Shown here piece after piece: positions 34,367 through 45,900 of a DNA stretch of 64,000 nt. The notes under the pieces are model-generated. The model did not search any database. It worked only from the letters and a program-made list of their open reading frames with translations, and had not been told where the DNA came from. The position numbers and the translations under genes are program-made. The stretch is from Evernia prunastri (taxonomy: Eukaryota; Ascomycota; Lecanoromycetes; Lecanorales; Parmeliaceae): NCBI GenBank assembly GCA_003184365.1, contig NKYR01000126.1, forward strand, positions 43,401 to 107,400. The letters are read 5' to 3'. The stretch's first letter is position 1; every line of letters begins with the position of its first letter.

Positions 34367-34896
34367 CGGAAGGCGGTTTTGAGAGACGAAGATATGCTGT
34401 GGTAACGAATCGGCGTCTGTGATTGAGCTATCATGTACATCCAGTTTCTCTGCTGCGTGTATCTCTACTGGAAAGGCATGGGGGAGGAGGGGCATCTGTA
34501 CGATTAACGATCCCTTTCTTGGGGTAATATAGAGTCCGTAATAACACATGCTTCATCTATTTACACAATGTCTGAATTGAACTGTTCGCTCGCAGATCCA
34601 GCAAGCGCCTCGTGGTCCTTGGATTGATTCAGACCCGGGTACTGCGCGGAAAAAAGGGACCGTCCTCCGAGAATATCCAGCGTGGACATATAACTGATAA
34701 GTGGGTGATCGACTCCTTCAAACCTGATCTGAATAACAGGCATAATCCGTAAAAAAAGGAATAACGAATACAGATATTCCCACACCCGGTCGTAAATCAT
34801 TGGTGAAAAACCCGTCCTCATCCATCCAGCCGTATAAGGTAGGTAGGCTCGCCGAATCGATCGAAAAAAAAGAGGCGCGAGAAACAACCTCAAAGC
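34367..34896. other. Intergenic between converging genes
   Basis: 530 bp between the 3' ends of the disordered-protein gene and the Zn2Cys6 gene. No gene is supported. Confidence 0.5.
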
Positions 34897-37131
34897 CTAG
34901 ACCTCGCCTCCGAACGCCCCACTCTGCGCGAAGCTGTTCTGATACCCTCTCAGCGTCGCCCAGAGCTCCGGGACTTCGGCCTCGTCGCTCAGCCAATCGC
35001 CCGTCGGGCTGACCATGTCCAGTTTCTCCAGCACGGCCAGAGACGCCCTCAGGTACGTCTCGCTCCGCTGCGCCAGGTCCCCCTTGCGGGCGAGGGGCGC
35101 GTGCAGCAGGACCCGGGCGATGCGGTTGATGTCGTCGAGGAACGAGTTGCCCAGCGGTTCCGTGTTGACCTCGTTGATCTGGCCGAGGAGGATGAGGAAG
35201 GACTTGACTATGTCCTCACGCTCCGCGGCAAGATCTTGTTCCGTGGTACCGGAGTGGTCATCCGGGTCGTATTTGCTCAGAATGGGGGCTATGACGCCCG
35301 GAGATGATGCCCCGTCGGTATTCCCGGAGCCCGATTTGCTTGAATTGTAGGCGTCACAAAGATTCCAATACTTATCGACGAGATACAAGCGTGTGCCTAA
35401 CTGGGTGGTATAAATTTTAGCCTTTTGTATCTCATATTGAAGGCGCCGACGCTCCTCAGGTCGGTTGAAGTCAATCCGTGCGTTATCGAAGCCGTTGGTC
35501 GCGTGCCGGGCCAACTCCTGGGCGACGGAGGCTCCGGGGTTTGGAGAAGGGTACTTTGGCCCTCGTGACTGAGGTGATGGAATCTCGAAGGTAAGGACAA
35601 GCTCACTAGGAAGACCGTCGAGCATGCGCTTGACGGACTGTAACGAAGCCTCTAGGACCTTCTTTTGCCGCTCCCAATCGATGACGGTATCGACTCCGCC
35701 AACTAGCTCCATGGCTGCTAGGTCATTGTAGGTGGATAATACTCGAACATTGGCGTTGAAACCAGCTATTGCAGGAATGAGGCCTGGAGGCTGCATGTCG
35801 ATATGGACGTGCTCTGGCGTAATGTAACCATCGTCAACTTCGACAGGTAAAGGAGGATATGGATCTGATCGTGTTACTGGTGGCATAAGCAAGTCCCATT
35901 GCGACACGCCAGCCTGCTGGATTAATTTTACCCCGGAGAATAAAGCCCAAAAGGCTCTACCTCCCAATTCTCGCATCAATTGATCGACACCGACATGATG
36001 GGGTCCCTCAAGAGCATGGCCATTTGCTGTCATTCTAGCTGCTGGTAGGGTGTGACCGTTCGTATTTGTAGCGCTCGTCACATTGACCTTGTGAAGACCG
36101 ACTGTTGCAGATATAGCCATGCACTGCTTGAAGTAGTGGATGGCGGACTGCCGATTGGACGTTTGAAAGCATGTCAGTCCCTGCAGGTAGCTGACCGCAG
36201 CGTCAAGAACCGACATTTTACGGTCCAAGTATGCGGGGCCCAGAGCCTCCATTGCTATTTTATGACAGCGATCTACCAGATCCACGGGATTTGAATACAA
36301 CGAGTCCATTTGCTGATAGTGATCCGTTTGCACACCGTCGCTGATATGTTGCCGAGGTCTACGAGGGAAGCAAGCCACCAAATAGCCAACCATGGAGGCG
36401 ATCAGAGCGAGAAACGTCGGACTGGTCAGGTCTTGGCGCCGACGGAAGGCATCCCGAAAGGATTGCTCATGAGGAAGCGGTACAAGAGGATATATGAAGG
36501 TGAAGTAGTCATCGACCAGGCGCTCAAGCATAGGAATGGGACATATCGAATCTGCGGAAAGCACCTGCTGCTGAGAGAAGTAGGCGAGTGTTTGAGCAGC
36601 ATGTGTGGGCGAAGAAGGATGCGGTTGAGGCATTGCTGGCCCTTCCGGTGAATCATATTTTCTCTTGAGACTCTCAGCGTGTTTATTAGGAGGACCTCGA
36701 CGCTTGCTCGGTCGTTCAAAGGTACATGGAATCTGGAGACCCTCACAAGCCTTGCATGGTTGTTGTTCGTCGCACTTCACTTTTCGTATAGAGCATGAGT
36801 CACAAGCTTTACGTAGCCGGGCTTTTATCTCGCCCGAGTGACCATGATTCTTGCCGGTGTGGTTGTTCGATGGTGTTTGCGCCTGAGTCGGAGGCGCGAG
36901 TTGAGGGTCGACGTCAGGAAAGATGGGATTGGACGCGTTCGGAGGCAGGTTCGGTAGAGGAGGGTAAGGCATGTAACTATTAGAGAGGGAAGGACTCTGC
37001 TGTGGCAGCATCGGCGCACTGGGAGCGGCGCCATATGCGGACATGTTGCGCTCAGTTTTTGGATGACCGTCCATGGCAATCCGGTACTTCTTCGGATATA
37101 CTTCGGGGACGGTAGAGATGGGTATGATCAA
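34897..37131 (-). CDS. Zn2Cys6 binuclear-cluster transcription factor
   Basis: Single exon, 744 residues. A Pro-rich start (PPLPNLPPNASNPIFPDV) is followed by the fungal Zn2Cys6 cluster RKACDSCSIRKVKCDEQQPCKACEGLQIPC near residue 108, spacing C-x2-C-x6-C-x5-C-x2-C-x6-C, with the typical basic linker RPSKRRGPPNKH. The middle-homology region runs from about residue 210 (LVDDYFTFIYPLVPLPHEQSFRDAFRRR), with SYLQGLTCFQTSNRQSAIHYFKQCMAISATVGLHK in the PF04082-like region. The family binds CGG-containing sites as dimers in the nucleus. Several in-frame starts exist (37131, 37074, 37044); the true one is uncertain. It is about 12-14 kb from the PKS start and could be unrelated to it. Confidence 0.9.
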   Translation of the reverse strand: MIIPISTVPEVYPKKYRIAMDGHPKTERNMSAYGAAPSAPMLPQQSPSLSNSYMPYPPLPNLPPNASNPIFPDVDPQLAPPTQAQTPSNNHTGKNHGHSGEIKARLRKACDSCSIRKVKCDEQQPCKACEGLQIPCTFERPSKRRGPPNKHAESLKRKYDSPEGPAMPQPHPSSPTHAAQTLAYFSQQQVLSADSICPIPMLERLVDDYFTFIYPLVPLPHEQSFRDAFRRRQDLTSPTFLALIASMVGYLVACFPRRPRQHISDGVQTDHYQQMDSLYSNPVDLVDRCHKIAMEALGPAYLDRKMSVLDAAVSYLQGLTCFQTSNRQSAIHYFKQCMAISATVGLHKVNVTSATNTNGHTLPAARMTANGHALEGPHHVGVDQLMRELGGRAFWALFSGVKLIQQAGVSQWDLLMPPVTRSDPYPPLPVEVDDGYITPEHVHIDMQPPGLIPAIAGFNANVRVLSTYNDLAAMELVGGVDTVIDWERQKKVLEASLQSVKRMLDGLPSELVLTFEIPSPQSRGPKYPSPNPGASVAQELARHATNGFDNARIDFNRPEERRRLQYEIQKAKIYTTQLGTRLYLVDKYWNLCDAYNSSKSGSGNTDGASSPGVIAPILSKYDPDDHSGTTEQDLAAEREDIVKSFLILLGQINEVNTEPLGNSFLDDINRIARVLLHAPLARKGDLAQRSETYLRASLAVLEKLDMVSPTGDWLSDEAEVPELWATLRGYQNSFAQSGAFGGEV

Positions 37132-37665
37132 GAATCAGAAACAATTGAGGTTGAAGTCTGTTGATGAAATTATGCCGTATGACCGGCAGATATATCTGTG
37201 ACCGATTGGTTGCAGTGGTGTTGGCGAAAGCAATGAGAGTGAACTGGAGCAACACCACGTCCCTCGACACTAGGGCAACTAGCGTGCCAAGACTGAAAAT
37301 TTCACCGAAGTGCTGGCGGTACTTCGGATTCTCGGCATCAGGTGGCAAGCTAAGATATCATCGGTATCATCTCCGCTTCACTTTCTATTCTTCCTTGATT
37401 TTACATCTACATGCTGTCGTCAAGAGAATTGTTTGATATAAGTAAAGTCTAGGGCGTCTATGATTGTTCCATCTGTTGTAAATCAGGGTTCAGAGCAGCT
37501 GTGCAGTATGAGCCAAGTCTTTCAAATTCATCCGATGACAATCAGACAATAACATGGCCACTAAATTTTTGGTACGTATATTTGAGAACAGCGATAGCTT
37601 TGCACTGTCGCATGAAATCAGCTATGAGATCCACTCCGCAGTATTCTTACCTACACAATTGTCCA
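37132..37665. other. Upstream region of the Zn2Cys6 gene, no supported gene
   Basis: 534 bp between the Zn2Cys6 start and the 3' end of the nuclease gene. No frame is supported. Confidence 0.5.
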
Positions 37666-38570
37666 TCACGCAGCGGCCGATAAAGCATTCAACCAAGCCC
37701 CCAACCGATACCCTCCTTTGCTAATCTGCAACTCAATATACGGCACCGCCCCTGTATAATAAGTCCCATCGAGCTCCACGCCCGACTCATCATTCTGTAG
37801 CACATACTGACAATTCAACGTATTGGCATTCTGCGCCCATTCAAGAGCGCAATCACTAGCCGTCGTAATATCCACACAACTGACCCAATCATCCTTTTGA
37901 CTCGCATACGTCCCGTTATCGATCTGCGCAATCAACGTAGCCGCAAACGAGTCCACCGTAGCCGTGCTGTTTTCACCGCCCGCGAGCTTCTCAACCATAT
38001 GTGTATCCCAGCAGGCGTGGAGGTTGGTGTCAGTGCCATCCCACGTGACGGAGATGTCGTTGCCGCCGACCTCCTCCGCTTCGTCATGTAGAGGCTGCGT
38101 GATGTCGCCTAGGAAGTGGATAAGGAACTCCATGGCCTGCTTGCGGTTCGTTGCCGAGAGACTGGTGTCTTGCACGCGGGAGGTATAGTTGGCAATGGCG
38201 GAGATGCTGCAGCCCTTCGTAGTGCAGTCGCGGGAGAAATTAACCGAGCAGGAGGTCGGCGGGGAGTCTTCTGCGTCGATGAAGCTGGCGCGATGTCTGT
38301 TAGCGAAAGCTGAAGGGAGATTGGGTGGAGGGTGACTCACTGATAAGGCGCGCTGAATTTCCCTGCCGTGGTATAGCGGTAGTCATCTGCCCAGCTGGCA
38401 ACCGAGGCCATAGAGACATCCTCCCCTAATATGCCGGCCACGTACGTCTTTGCCGTGGAAGTCAAGTAGTTGTTGGCTATGGTAGCCACAGTCGCATGGC
38501 CGACGACGCCCCACGCATGAGCGCATGGGAGCGCGCAGAGAGATGCCGCAAGTGGGATGTATGGATGCAT
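37666..38570 (-). CDS. Secreted S1/P1-type zinc nuclease
   Basis: Two exons, complement of 38341-38570 and 37666-38284, with a 56-nt intron (GTGAGT..CCAG); 282 residues. A signal peptide (MHPYIPLAASLCALPCAHA) is followed by mature Trp (WGVVGH), whose amino group and side chains bind zinc in this family. Other expected ligands appear in order: Asp in SWADDYRY, His in PYHFID (built by the splice), then His and Asp in HFLGDITQPLHD, and His and Asp in LHACWDTHMV. Three-zinc nucleases of this type degrade single-stranded DNA and RNA outside the cell, giving nucleosides and phosphate. Length is normal for the family. Confidence 0.94.
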
Positions 38571-39281
38571 ATCCGCGAAATATATAGGTGTCTGAGAGGA
38601 TGGGTAGGTAGACGTATTTTGGACTCGAGGAAGGGGAGATAGAGCAAGTAAGAGCCCTTCTTAAGGGATGCTCATGCGCGACTCCTCCTGCTAGATCCAG
38701 GTACACCATATGATGGTACCTGCATGGCTCATAGGGGCAGCCCGAACGTCATTCTTTGTCGGAGTGAAACCATCTGGCGCAGTCATGTGCTTGGATGAGA
38801 GGCAGAGCGTGACCCTGACGAGGATCGTCCTTTGTTCCTTGCCATCCCTCGGTCCATACATATGACAGGGATGTACGGTGATTGGCCCTTACAAAGACTT
38901 CAACCGAGAAGGAATTCTTGGCAGGTCCGAAGGCAAATTGGTTGCATAGATCGCACGCAACGCTATTCGAGGTTGTCGTTGGAGGCTTTGGCGCGTAGGT
39001 GGCGTTGCTAATTTGGGAACCCCTTGCCTCGGAGCGATTATCTGCAAGTAGAAGGAGCTTAACTGCCAAGGCTCGGTGCAAATGTTTGTCAATAATTCAG
39101 CTCTGAATGCACACGCAGTAGATGATTCTGGAAATTTTGATTAACTATCAATGAGGTAGGTAATTACAAGAAGTTGGTATCTAATGAGTGAAAGGATCAA
39201 TGTCCAATCCAAAGATGTTTGGTTTGCCCTGGGTATAATGAACTCCTCCAAGACGCCGAGATGCATGCCGCTAAGAAGCAA
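38571..39281. other. Intergenic, no supported gene
   Basis: 711 bp upstream of the nuclease and downstream of the CBM19-like gene. Frames present are short and without resemblance. Confidence 0.5.
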
Positions 39282-41334
39282 TTACGAAGAAATAATGGTA
39301 ACAGGAGCAGGCTTCTCCGTCGTCGTAACCGTCACAGTGACTGTTACTGTAGCCTGGCCATTGCCAGCCCCAACCTTTTCATTCACCTGCGGTCCCATTG
39401 GGGCAGTCGTGATGCCGGCATTATCAGCGCTTGTTGTTGATGTGCTTGTCATACTTGCTTCTGTGGGTTGGAGGCTGTCAGGGTTACCCGTTGGAGACTG
39501 GGAAGAAGACTGTACAACAGGCGTCGAAATCTCTGGGTAGGACTGCGATGTTCGGGAAGTAGGAGTTGAGGCTTGCGCGCTGTTTTCGCTAGGCATGGCT
39601 CGGTCGTTCACGTTTGCAGTGACGATACCAAATAAGGCCTTTGGAACTGACAAGACAGCTGCTGTAGTGGATGATGCTAGAGACGTAGCCTCTGACTCAG
39701 GAGCATCGCTCAAAGTATTGGAGTTCTGGACTTGATGAGCTGTAGCCGTCACCACAGTTACTGAAGGATTGAGTGCTCGTGATTGAGTCTGCGAGCTTGA
39801 TGGCGCGGAAGTGGTGGATGTACCCGGTGATACAGCAGATGCGTCTACTTGGTCCGAGTCTTGATCTTGTGAAGCTGTGGTGGCTACAGCAAGTACCGAG
39901 GGAGCGAGCGTCATTGTCTGGCTCTGGAAGGTCGAGGACGTCACGGACTGCACGGGGTTTTGCGCGGTAACACTTTGTGTGGTTTGGCTGGAATCTCCCT
40001 CGGCTTGTAACATCAGGGCTGGCTGCGATGTGACGGCCACCGGAACGGTGGTGGAAGACGGCAGACCAGCAAGTATACTAGCGGCCATGCTTGGAACAGC
40101 GCATTGCACCACAACCCCAGTCAGGCCTGTGGGCTTCGGAAGCGCATAGCATGATTGGCCTCGAGGACAGCTCTTCAATACATAAGTCCCACCGGATTGA
40201 CATTCAGCCATCTCTCCAAGAACGCAAACATATGCTTGGCTCGGGTCACCAGGATTGCAAGGAGTGTCTTCGTTCAGTGTCTTGTAGACATCGTTATAGC
40301 CGTTGGCCATTGCAGTATTTCCTCCCTCAGCGATAGGATACTTTGCAGTTCCGGTGGGTGCTGGTGAGCTTGCGTCGAGCGTCACTGGTGCAAATTCGTC
40401 CGCTGTATCGCCACCTGCACCTAGCACTTGAACAAGGCCTGAACTTATGGGTACAGGTACGACCACTGAGGACTGAGTTTGACTGGCAGCAGCTAGATAT
40501 GAGCTCGTCATGGATATTACTGAAGATGACGAAACTTGCGCAGGAGCAGCTGACGAAGAGCTGGATTTAGGCGTTTCAGAAGAAAAAGCGGCTTGGTTCA
40601 GAACAAGAGGTGATGACGATGTACTTGCTGCTTCTAGTATATGGGACTTGGACTGGACACTGAAAGTTGCTGGAGTGCTTGACGCAATACTGGAAGAAGG
40701 CGTAGAGGTGGATGATGGTGCAGTAGTCGAGGGCTGCAGATCATCCGGGGGGCTACTAGCAAGGTTGAACAACCTTGACAAGGTCTCCGCAGGCTGCACA
40801 ACGGCGCTCTGCTGACTTTCACTGGTCGGACTTCCACTGTATAGAGGTGCTGAAGTACTGATAGGAGCGACCCCATTCCCCGCGTCGGAAGGCTCTGAGA
40901 CAGCTGTTGTAGGTATGGTTGAGGGAAGAATCGATGACGCCAATTGCAGTTCGCTCGGCGTGCTTGTGCTTAGTGACTTGGTGGAAAGGCTGCTACTGAT
41001 CACCACGTCGGATAATAATGGTGTCGCCGCAGCTATTATTGAGGAAGTGATAGCGAACGCGGAAGTTTCTGAGCTGACGGCGATCAGAGGTGTTATTGAG
41101 GAGGAACTTATCGGTATGGGTGTGGAGATTGGGATGGCGGCGGAAATCGAAGGTATCTCTGTATGATTGAGGAATCGAGGCACGTTATAATGCCTTGAGT
41201 TCTGTCAGCGCCAGACTTTGTCAACGGCCCCGAAATGGCTATACTTACTGCACACGAGCCCCATTGTGCCGGAGAGGTCCAGCCGCAGCGATATCACAAC
41301 ATACTGCCAGCAGTACTATTATTCGGAAGCGCAT
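39282..41334 (-). CDS. Secreted Ser/Thr-rich protein with CBM19-like domain
   Basis: Two exons, complement of 41249-41334 and 39282-41193, with a 55-nt intron (GTAAGT..CAAG, branch CTGAC); 665 residues. The first exon encodes a signal peptide, MRFRIIVLLAVCCDIAAAG. A long Ser/Thr/Ala-rich region (about residues 30-300), probably heavily O-glycosylated, precedes a Cys-containing module (NGYNDVYKTLNEDTPCNPGDP to YALPKPTGLTGVVVQC). Its cysteine pattern and ALPxxxxxGxxxxC ending match the carbohydrate-binding module family 19 (chitin-binding). Another Ser/Thr-rich stretch follows. No GPI-type hydrophobic tail is clear. It likely acts in or on the cell wall; no catalytic domain is seen. Confidence 0.78.
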
Positions 41335-42908
41335 AATGAAATGCAAAGAATGTGAGAACAGCTAGTCGAGCAGAAGTCTGTTCAACCAAGAGAAAATGAA
41401 GAGACGAATGTGAAAGGGCTCGTTGTTGTATTGAAGGAGAGTGGCGAATCGAGATGTGAGAAAGCAAGGAAATGCAAAGCAGACACAAATGAGACAAGGA
41501 AAGCTAAGGAACCACAAGGCAGACCGTAGATGAGACCAGAAAGAAAGCGAAGCTTGACGGAACATTCACGAAGCATGCGCGACACATCAACCATATAATG
41601 AGAGGCCATGAGATTGCGATACTCTTGAAACACTGAGTCCAGAGTGTCGAGACTGTCTCAGCAATGGAAGCGTTTGAGTCAGCGGATGCTGCGACACGGA
41701 TAAAAATGGCATTGGCTATTTTTATGTCGAGGCAGCTCAATTTAGAACGTGAGAGGTCATGAAGTGGTGAAGGAGATCATAAATACCTATTTGCGTTGAC
41801 TGGTGGTGGTGAATGTTTGGAAGAAAGCTGGGCGGCTGTTGTTTGAGATTGAGGCTAAAGTACCCACGACGCGTTTCCTTGATGTGATTCGCTGAGCATC
41901 AGATGTACCTCTCTCTGTGCCAGGAATACTTTGACCTTCTTGGCGCGGATATTCTTCGACTGTTTTCTGTTCTCATTTCTCAACAGCCAACGGCGTCGAA
42001 AATGATACCGAAAGATGGGTAGGTACGGAGTACATAGAATAATAACGCTTTGGTTGAAGATGGCCTTCCCTAGCAAAGTCGCACTTGACTAAAATCCGGC
42101 CTCGGCACCTTCGTACGCCAAGACCTTCCAGGCGCTAGTGGCACTGTCCAGAATTCCATTCGCGATGTTTCCATACACACAGCTTGCCTGTTGACGCATC
42201 TTTTGACGGTCGCGTGGTTCCAAAATTCCAACTGGGTGTAGAGGGTTGCAGTATTGACGGTTGCAAGGTCTCGAAACTTCCTCATCCTCAGTTGAGACTG
42301 ACGGCTCAGGGTAGGGTACCTTCCATCCATGCTTCGTTCTCCTCTATCAGGGATACGATCAAAGGTGACTTTGTGTTAGCGAGAAGATAACAGTGTTCAA
42401 GGGAGGTTCTTCAATCGATGAAGCGATACATAGAGAAAATAGTCTCGTGAAGTTGTGATATAAATAATAAAGCATGATTTCGGTCATCTTCACCTCGAAG
42501 CTCTCCCTTTGAAGACTGACCTCGCGACTGCTGGAAGTCGAAGGCGGAGTGGGTTGCCTGCACAGCTTGAAGCAGATCTGGCTTTGCCCTGACACATCTT
42601 GCGCAAGATGAGACGGTTCGGTTGTTTAAGGTACGGGCCAAGGAGATCGGTAACATCCAAGCTACGTCTACCCCAGTGGGGCTTCAACATATGGCCTCTG
42701 GCGACCGCTAGCTATGGACTATCATGCTAAGGGGATTGAGGGCGGTGTTGATCATGCTGGTTTCCGAACGAACTGTATCTAAAACAACATGCTGTGGTTT
42801 TTTGTGAGTACCCTATAGAAAAGAAAGAAAAGAACAAAACCAAGAAGCGAACTGGCGTGAGCTCCACTAGTCAACCAACCTCCCCTTTCAAACCCTTTAC
42901 AAGCCAAA
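41335..42908. other. Intergenic, 1.6 kb, no supported gene
   Basis: Lies between the CBM19-like gene's promoter and the 3' end of the PKS. Several short frames (41362-41740, 42359-42690) look like chance frames. No neighbouring pathway enzyme was found here. Confidence 0.45.
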
Positions 42909-45900
42909 TCAAAGGTGGCCGATCTCCTGCGGTTTCGCCTGATCGTCGACGAAGATACTCGGATCCACAATCCCCGACCCCCCAACCACAGACTCCGCCA
43001 ACGCCGTCAGCGAGCTGGCAGACACCAACTCCATCAACGGTATCTTGGCGCCGAGTTCCCGATCCAGCCAGTTTCGAATCTCAATCGCGACGAGCGAGTC
43101 CAACCCGTACGCCACCACGGGTTTGTTCGGCGTGATGTCGTCCATCGGGATCATTAGGATGGAGGAGAATTTCTCGCCCAGGGCCTCGTACGCTGCTTGA
43201 ATCGCAGCGGGTCGTGAAGTCGCCCGGCGGAGCTTGGAGGAAGGCGACGAGACATTTGATGTTTGGGATGTTGATGATGGATCGTGGCCGTCGCTGTGAT
43301 GAACGGCTCTCCGGCAATGCGAGAATTTGGCATCGAGGGCCCAGTAAATGCCGTCTGTTTTACCGGGCTTCAGGTGCAAGCCGGTGAGACACTCGTGGCC
43401 GCTGGTCGAGGCTAGCTGCCCTCGGATCGATGCGTTGATCAGCGCCAGAACGTCCTGCTCGTTCAAGACATTATCGCCAAGGGCCTTTCGCAATGGCCCC
43501 AGCAATTCCGGTTTGTCGACTAGGTATCCAACTCCGGCTACGGCGCCCAGATGGATGGTATCTGCAGGGAGACCCTGAGCCACTCGCCAACGGGCAAAGG
43601 CTCCCATGAAAGTAGAGGTCCCAGCGTATACGGCCTGACCAGGGGGCCCATAGAAGCCCGTCATGGAAGAAAGCATGATGAAGAAGTCTAGATGCTTTTT
43701 CGGCAAGACTTCATGGAGATTCAATGTTCCTCGAATCTTGGGTCTGACTATAGCCACGTAGTCTTCGTGAGGTTGTGTTTCTAGTATTCCGTCCTGGGAG
43801 AGATTGATTAGTCACGACGGATCTAGAGAGAAGAGGGGAGTTTGGGGCGAGGGGGGAGGGGGGAGGGCGGTAGAGTCAGCATACTCGAAGAACCATTGCA
43901 GCTTGAATTACACCGCAGATTGGAGGCCTTGACGCGGCATCCGTATCGATCACATTTTGCAATTCATCCTGGCTAGCTATGTCACACGAATAAACATTCA
44001 GGCTTGCATCGAGCGCATTCAACTCCTCCACTAGGCTTTGGATCCCTTCGCCGTGAGGTCCGCTTCGAGAGGCCATGAGAATATGTCTCGCTCCTTGTTG
44101 CACGAGCCATCTTGCGATGCTGCGCCCCAACCCTCCAGAACCTCCAGCTATCAGGTAAGAAGCATCCGCACGCAGAACAGCGGTCTTTGCTCGGGGAAGA
44201 ACAGCCTGGAGACGGATTAGGACCATATGAAAAAGAGAAGGTCGAAAATCGCCTACTGAGACTTGATCCTCCGGTTGAGGCTCCACCACAACTTTCCCCA
44301 TGCTTTTCCCGCTTTGGAGCGATCGAAATGCCTTTTCGACGTCTTGAATGGAGTATGCTGCAACGGGATCGACCGCTCTGATTGATCCATCCCGAAACAG
44401 AGACAAGACCTTGGACAAAAGCCTTTCACATAAGTAAGGCTTCGTTTCGAAGACCAAGACCAAATCTACCGCCGTAAAAGTGACGTTCCTGGCAAATTGA
44501 GCCATTTCAAGCCTGGAATTGGATTGAATGTCAGCCTTTCCTATTTCTATAAATGTTCCTCCCACCGCAAGGCACTCCCAGCCAACGCGCAATGCGTCGC
44601 AACTGAGTGAGTTCAAAACAACGTCAACTCCTCCCTTGGTCGCGTCACGAACGTTTCTGCCAAAAGAAGTGTTTCTGCTGAAGAATATACTCTTGGGGTC
44701 AAGCCCGTAGGTCCTAACAAGGAGTTCTTTCTTGGCCGCACTGCCAACGGTCGCGTAGATCTTCGCTCCGATCAACTGACTGAGCATAATGGCTGCTTGG
44801 CCAACTCCACCAGCTGCCGCATGGATGAGGATTGTCTGGCCTTTTTCGAGGCGTGCGATATCATACAGACAGTAGTAGGCCGTAGCGTACACAACAGGTA
44901 TCGATGCTGCCACGTTGAAGGGCATGTTGTCGGGTATCCTGGCCACCTTTGAGGTGGAGCAACATGTAAATGTCGCAAATGATCCGTCGGCCACTGCGCA
45001 AACCCTGTCACCAACAGCTAAGCTGGTAACATTGCTCCCTATTTCAGCAACTATACCACTGCATTCAAGGCCAATATCAGTCGGGTCAATGTTCAATTGA
45101 CCAAGTGTTACCATGATGTCTCTGAAGTTGAGCCCGACCGCTTTCACTCGGATCTTTACCTCGCCGTTTGCCACAGCAGATTCGTGATCAGCGAAATAAA
45201 AGCTGTCAAGAGCACCGATAGTTCTCAATTGCATTTTCAAGGCCCTGTCCCTTTGTGCGAATGGTTGTCGACTTACTTGAGATGGTCCATGGAACGCCTC
45301 TTGGTTCACCTCGGTGTTTTCAAGCATTCTAGGGACACAGAGATAGCCTTCACGCACGGAATACTCCTTGTCAGTTCCTCCGTCCAATGAGGTATTGTCA
45401 AATCTTTCTTGAAACACTTTCATTGTCATGCGGGCGTTCTCCTCGGGAGTCAAGTCATTCCTTCCATCAAGATCAAGAGTGACAAAGTTGAGACCAGTCC
45501 TCCCATTCCGAAGACTCCTGGCCAGGCCGAGAACCATATTTGCCACTGGTTCCTCCGAATAGGCGCCCTTTGTGACCCACAAGATACCACGAGCACTGCA
45601 GAGTCCTTTGAACGCTTCGAGCTGTTCAGAGCTGATGTCGGTCAGGAATGGCGTTTCGACTTCGTCCAAAACGACAAAAATCTTCTCCTCTATGCTAGCA
45701 TTAAGCACATCCCCCAAAGAGATCACCTCAGGCAGACTGCCTGTGAGCTCGGAAAGTGACTCTCGTAGCGTGGGTAGAGAAATTTGACTTGACGGATGGC
45801 TACAGACAATGATCATAGACTTGTAATGGCTGGCTTTATCTGGAGTCTTCGCAGTCGAAACCATGAGGCTAGTTGTGTGGTATGGTTCAGGAAAGTTTCG

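Noticed and set aside
31954..34440. Long antisense frames (309, 253 and 222 codons) across the Ala/Glu/Pro-rich gene
   Set aside because: They are Ser/Ala/Gly-rich mirror images of the repetitive sense codons, lack any domain and do not splice sensibly.
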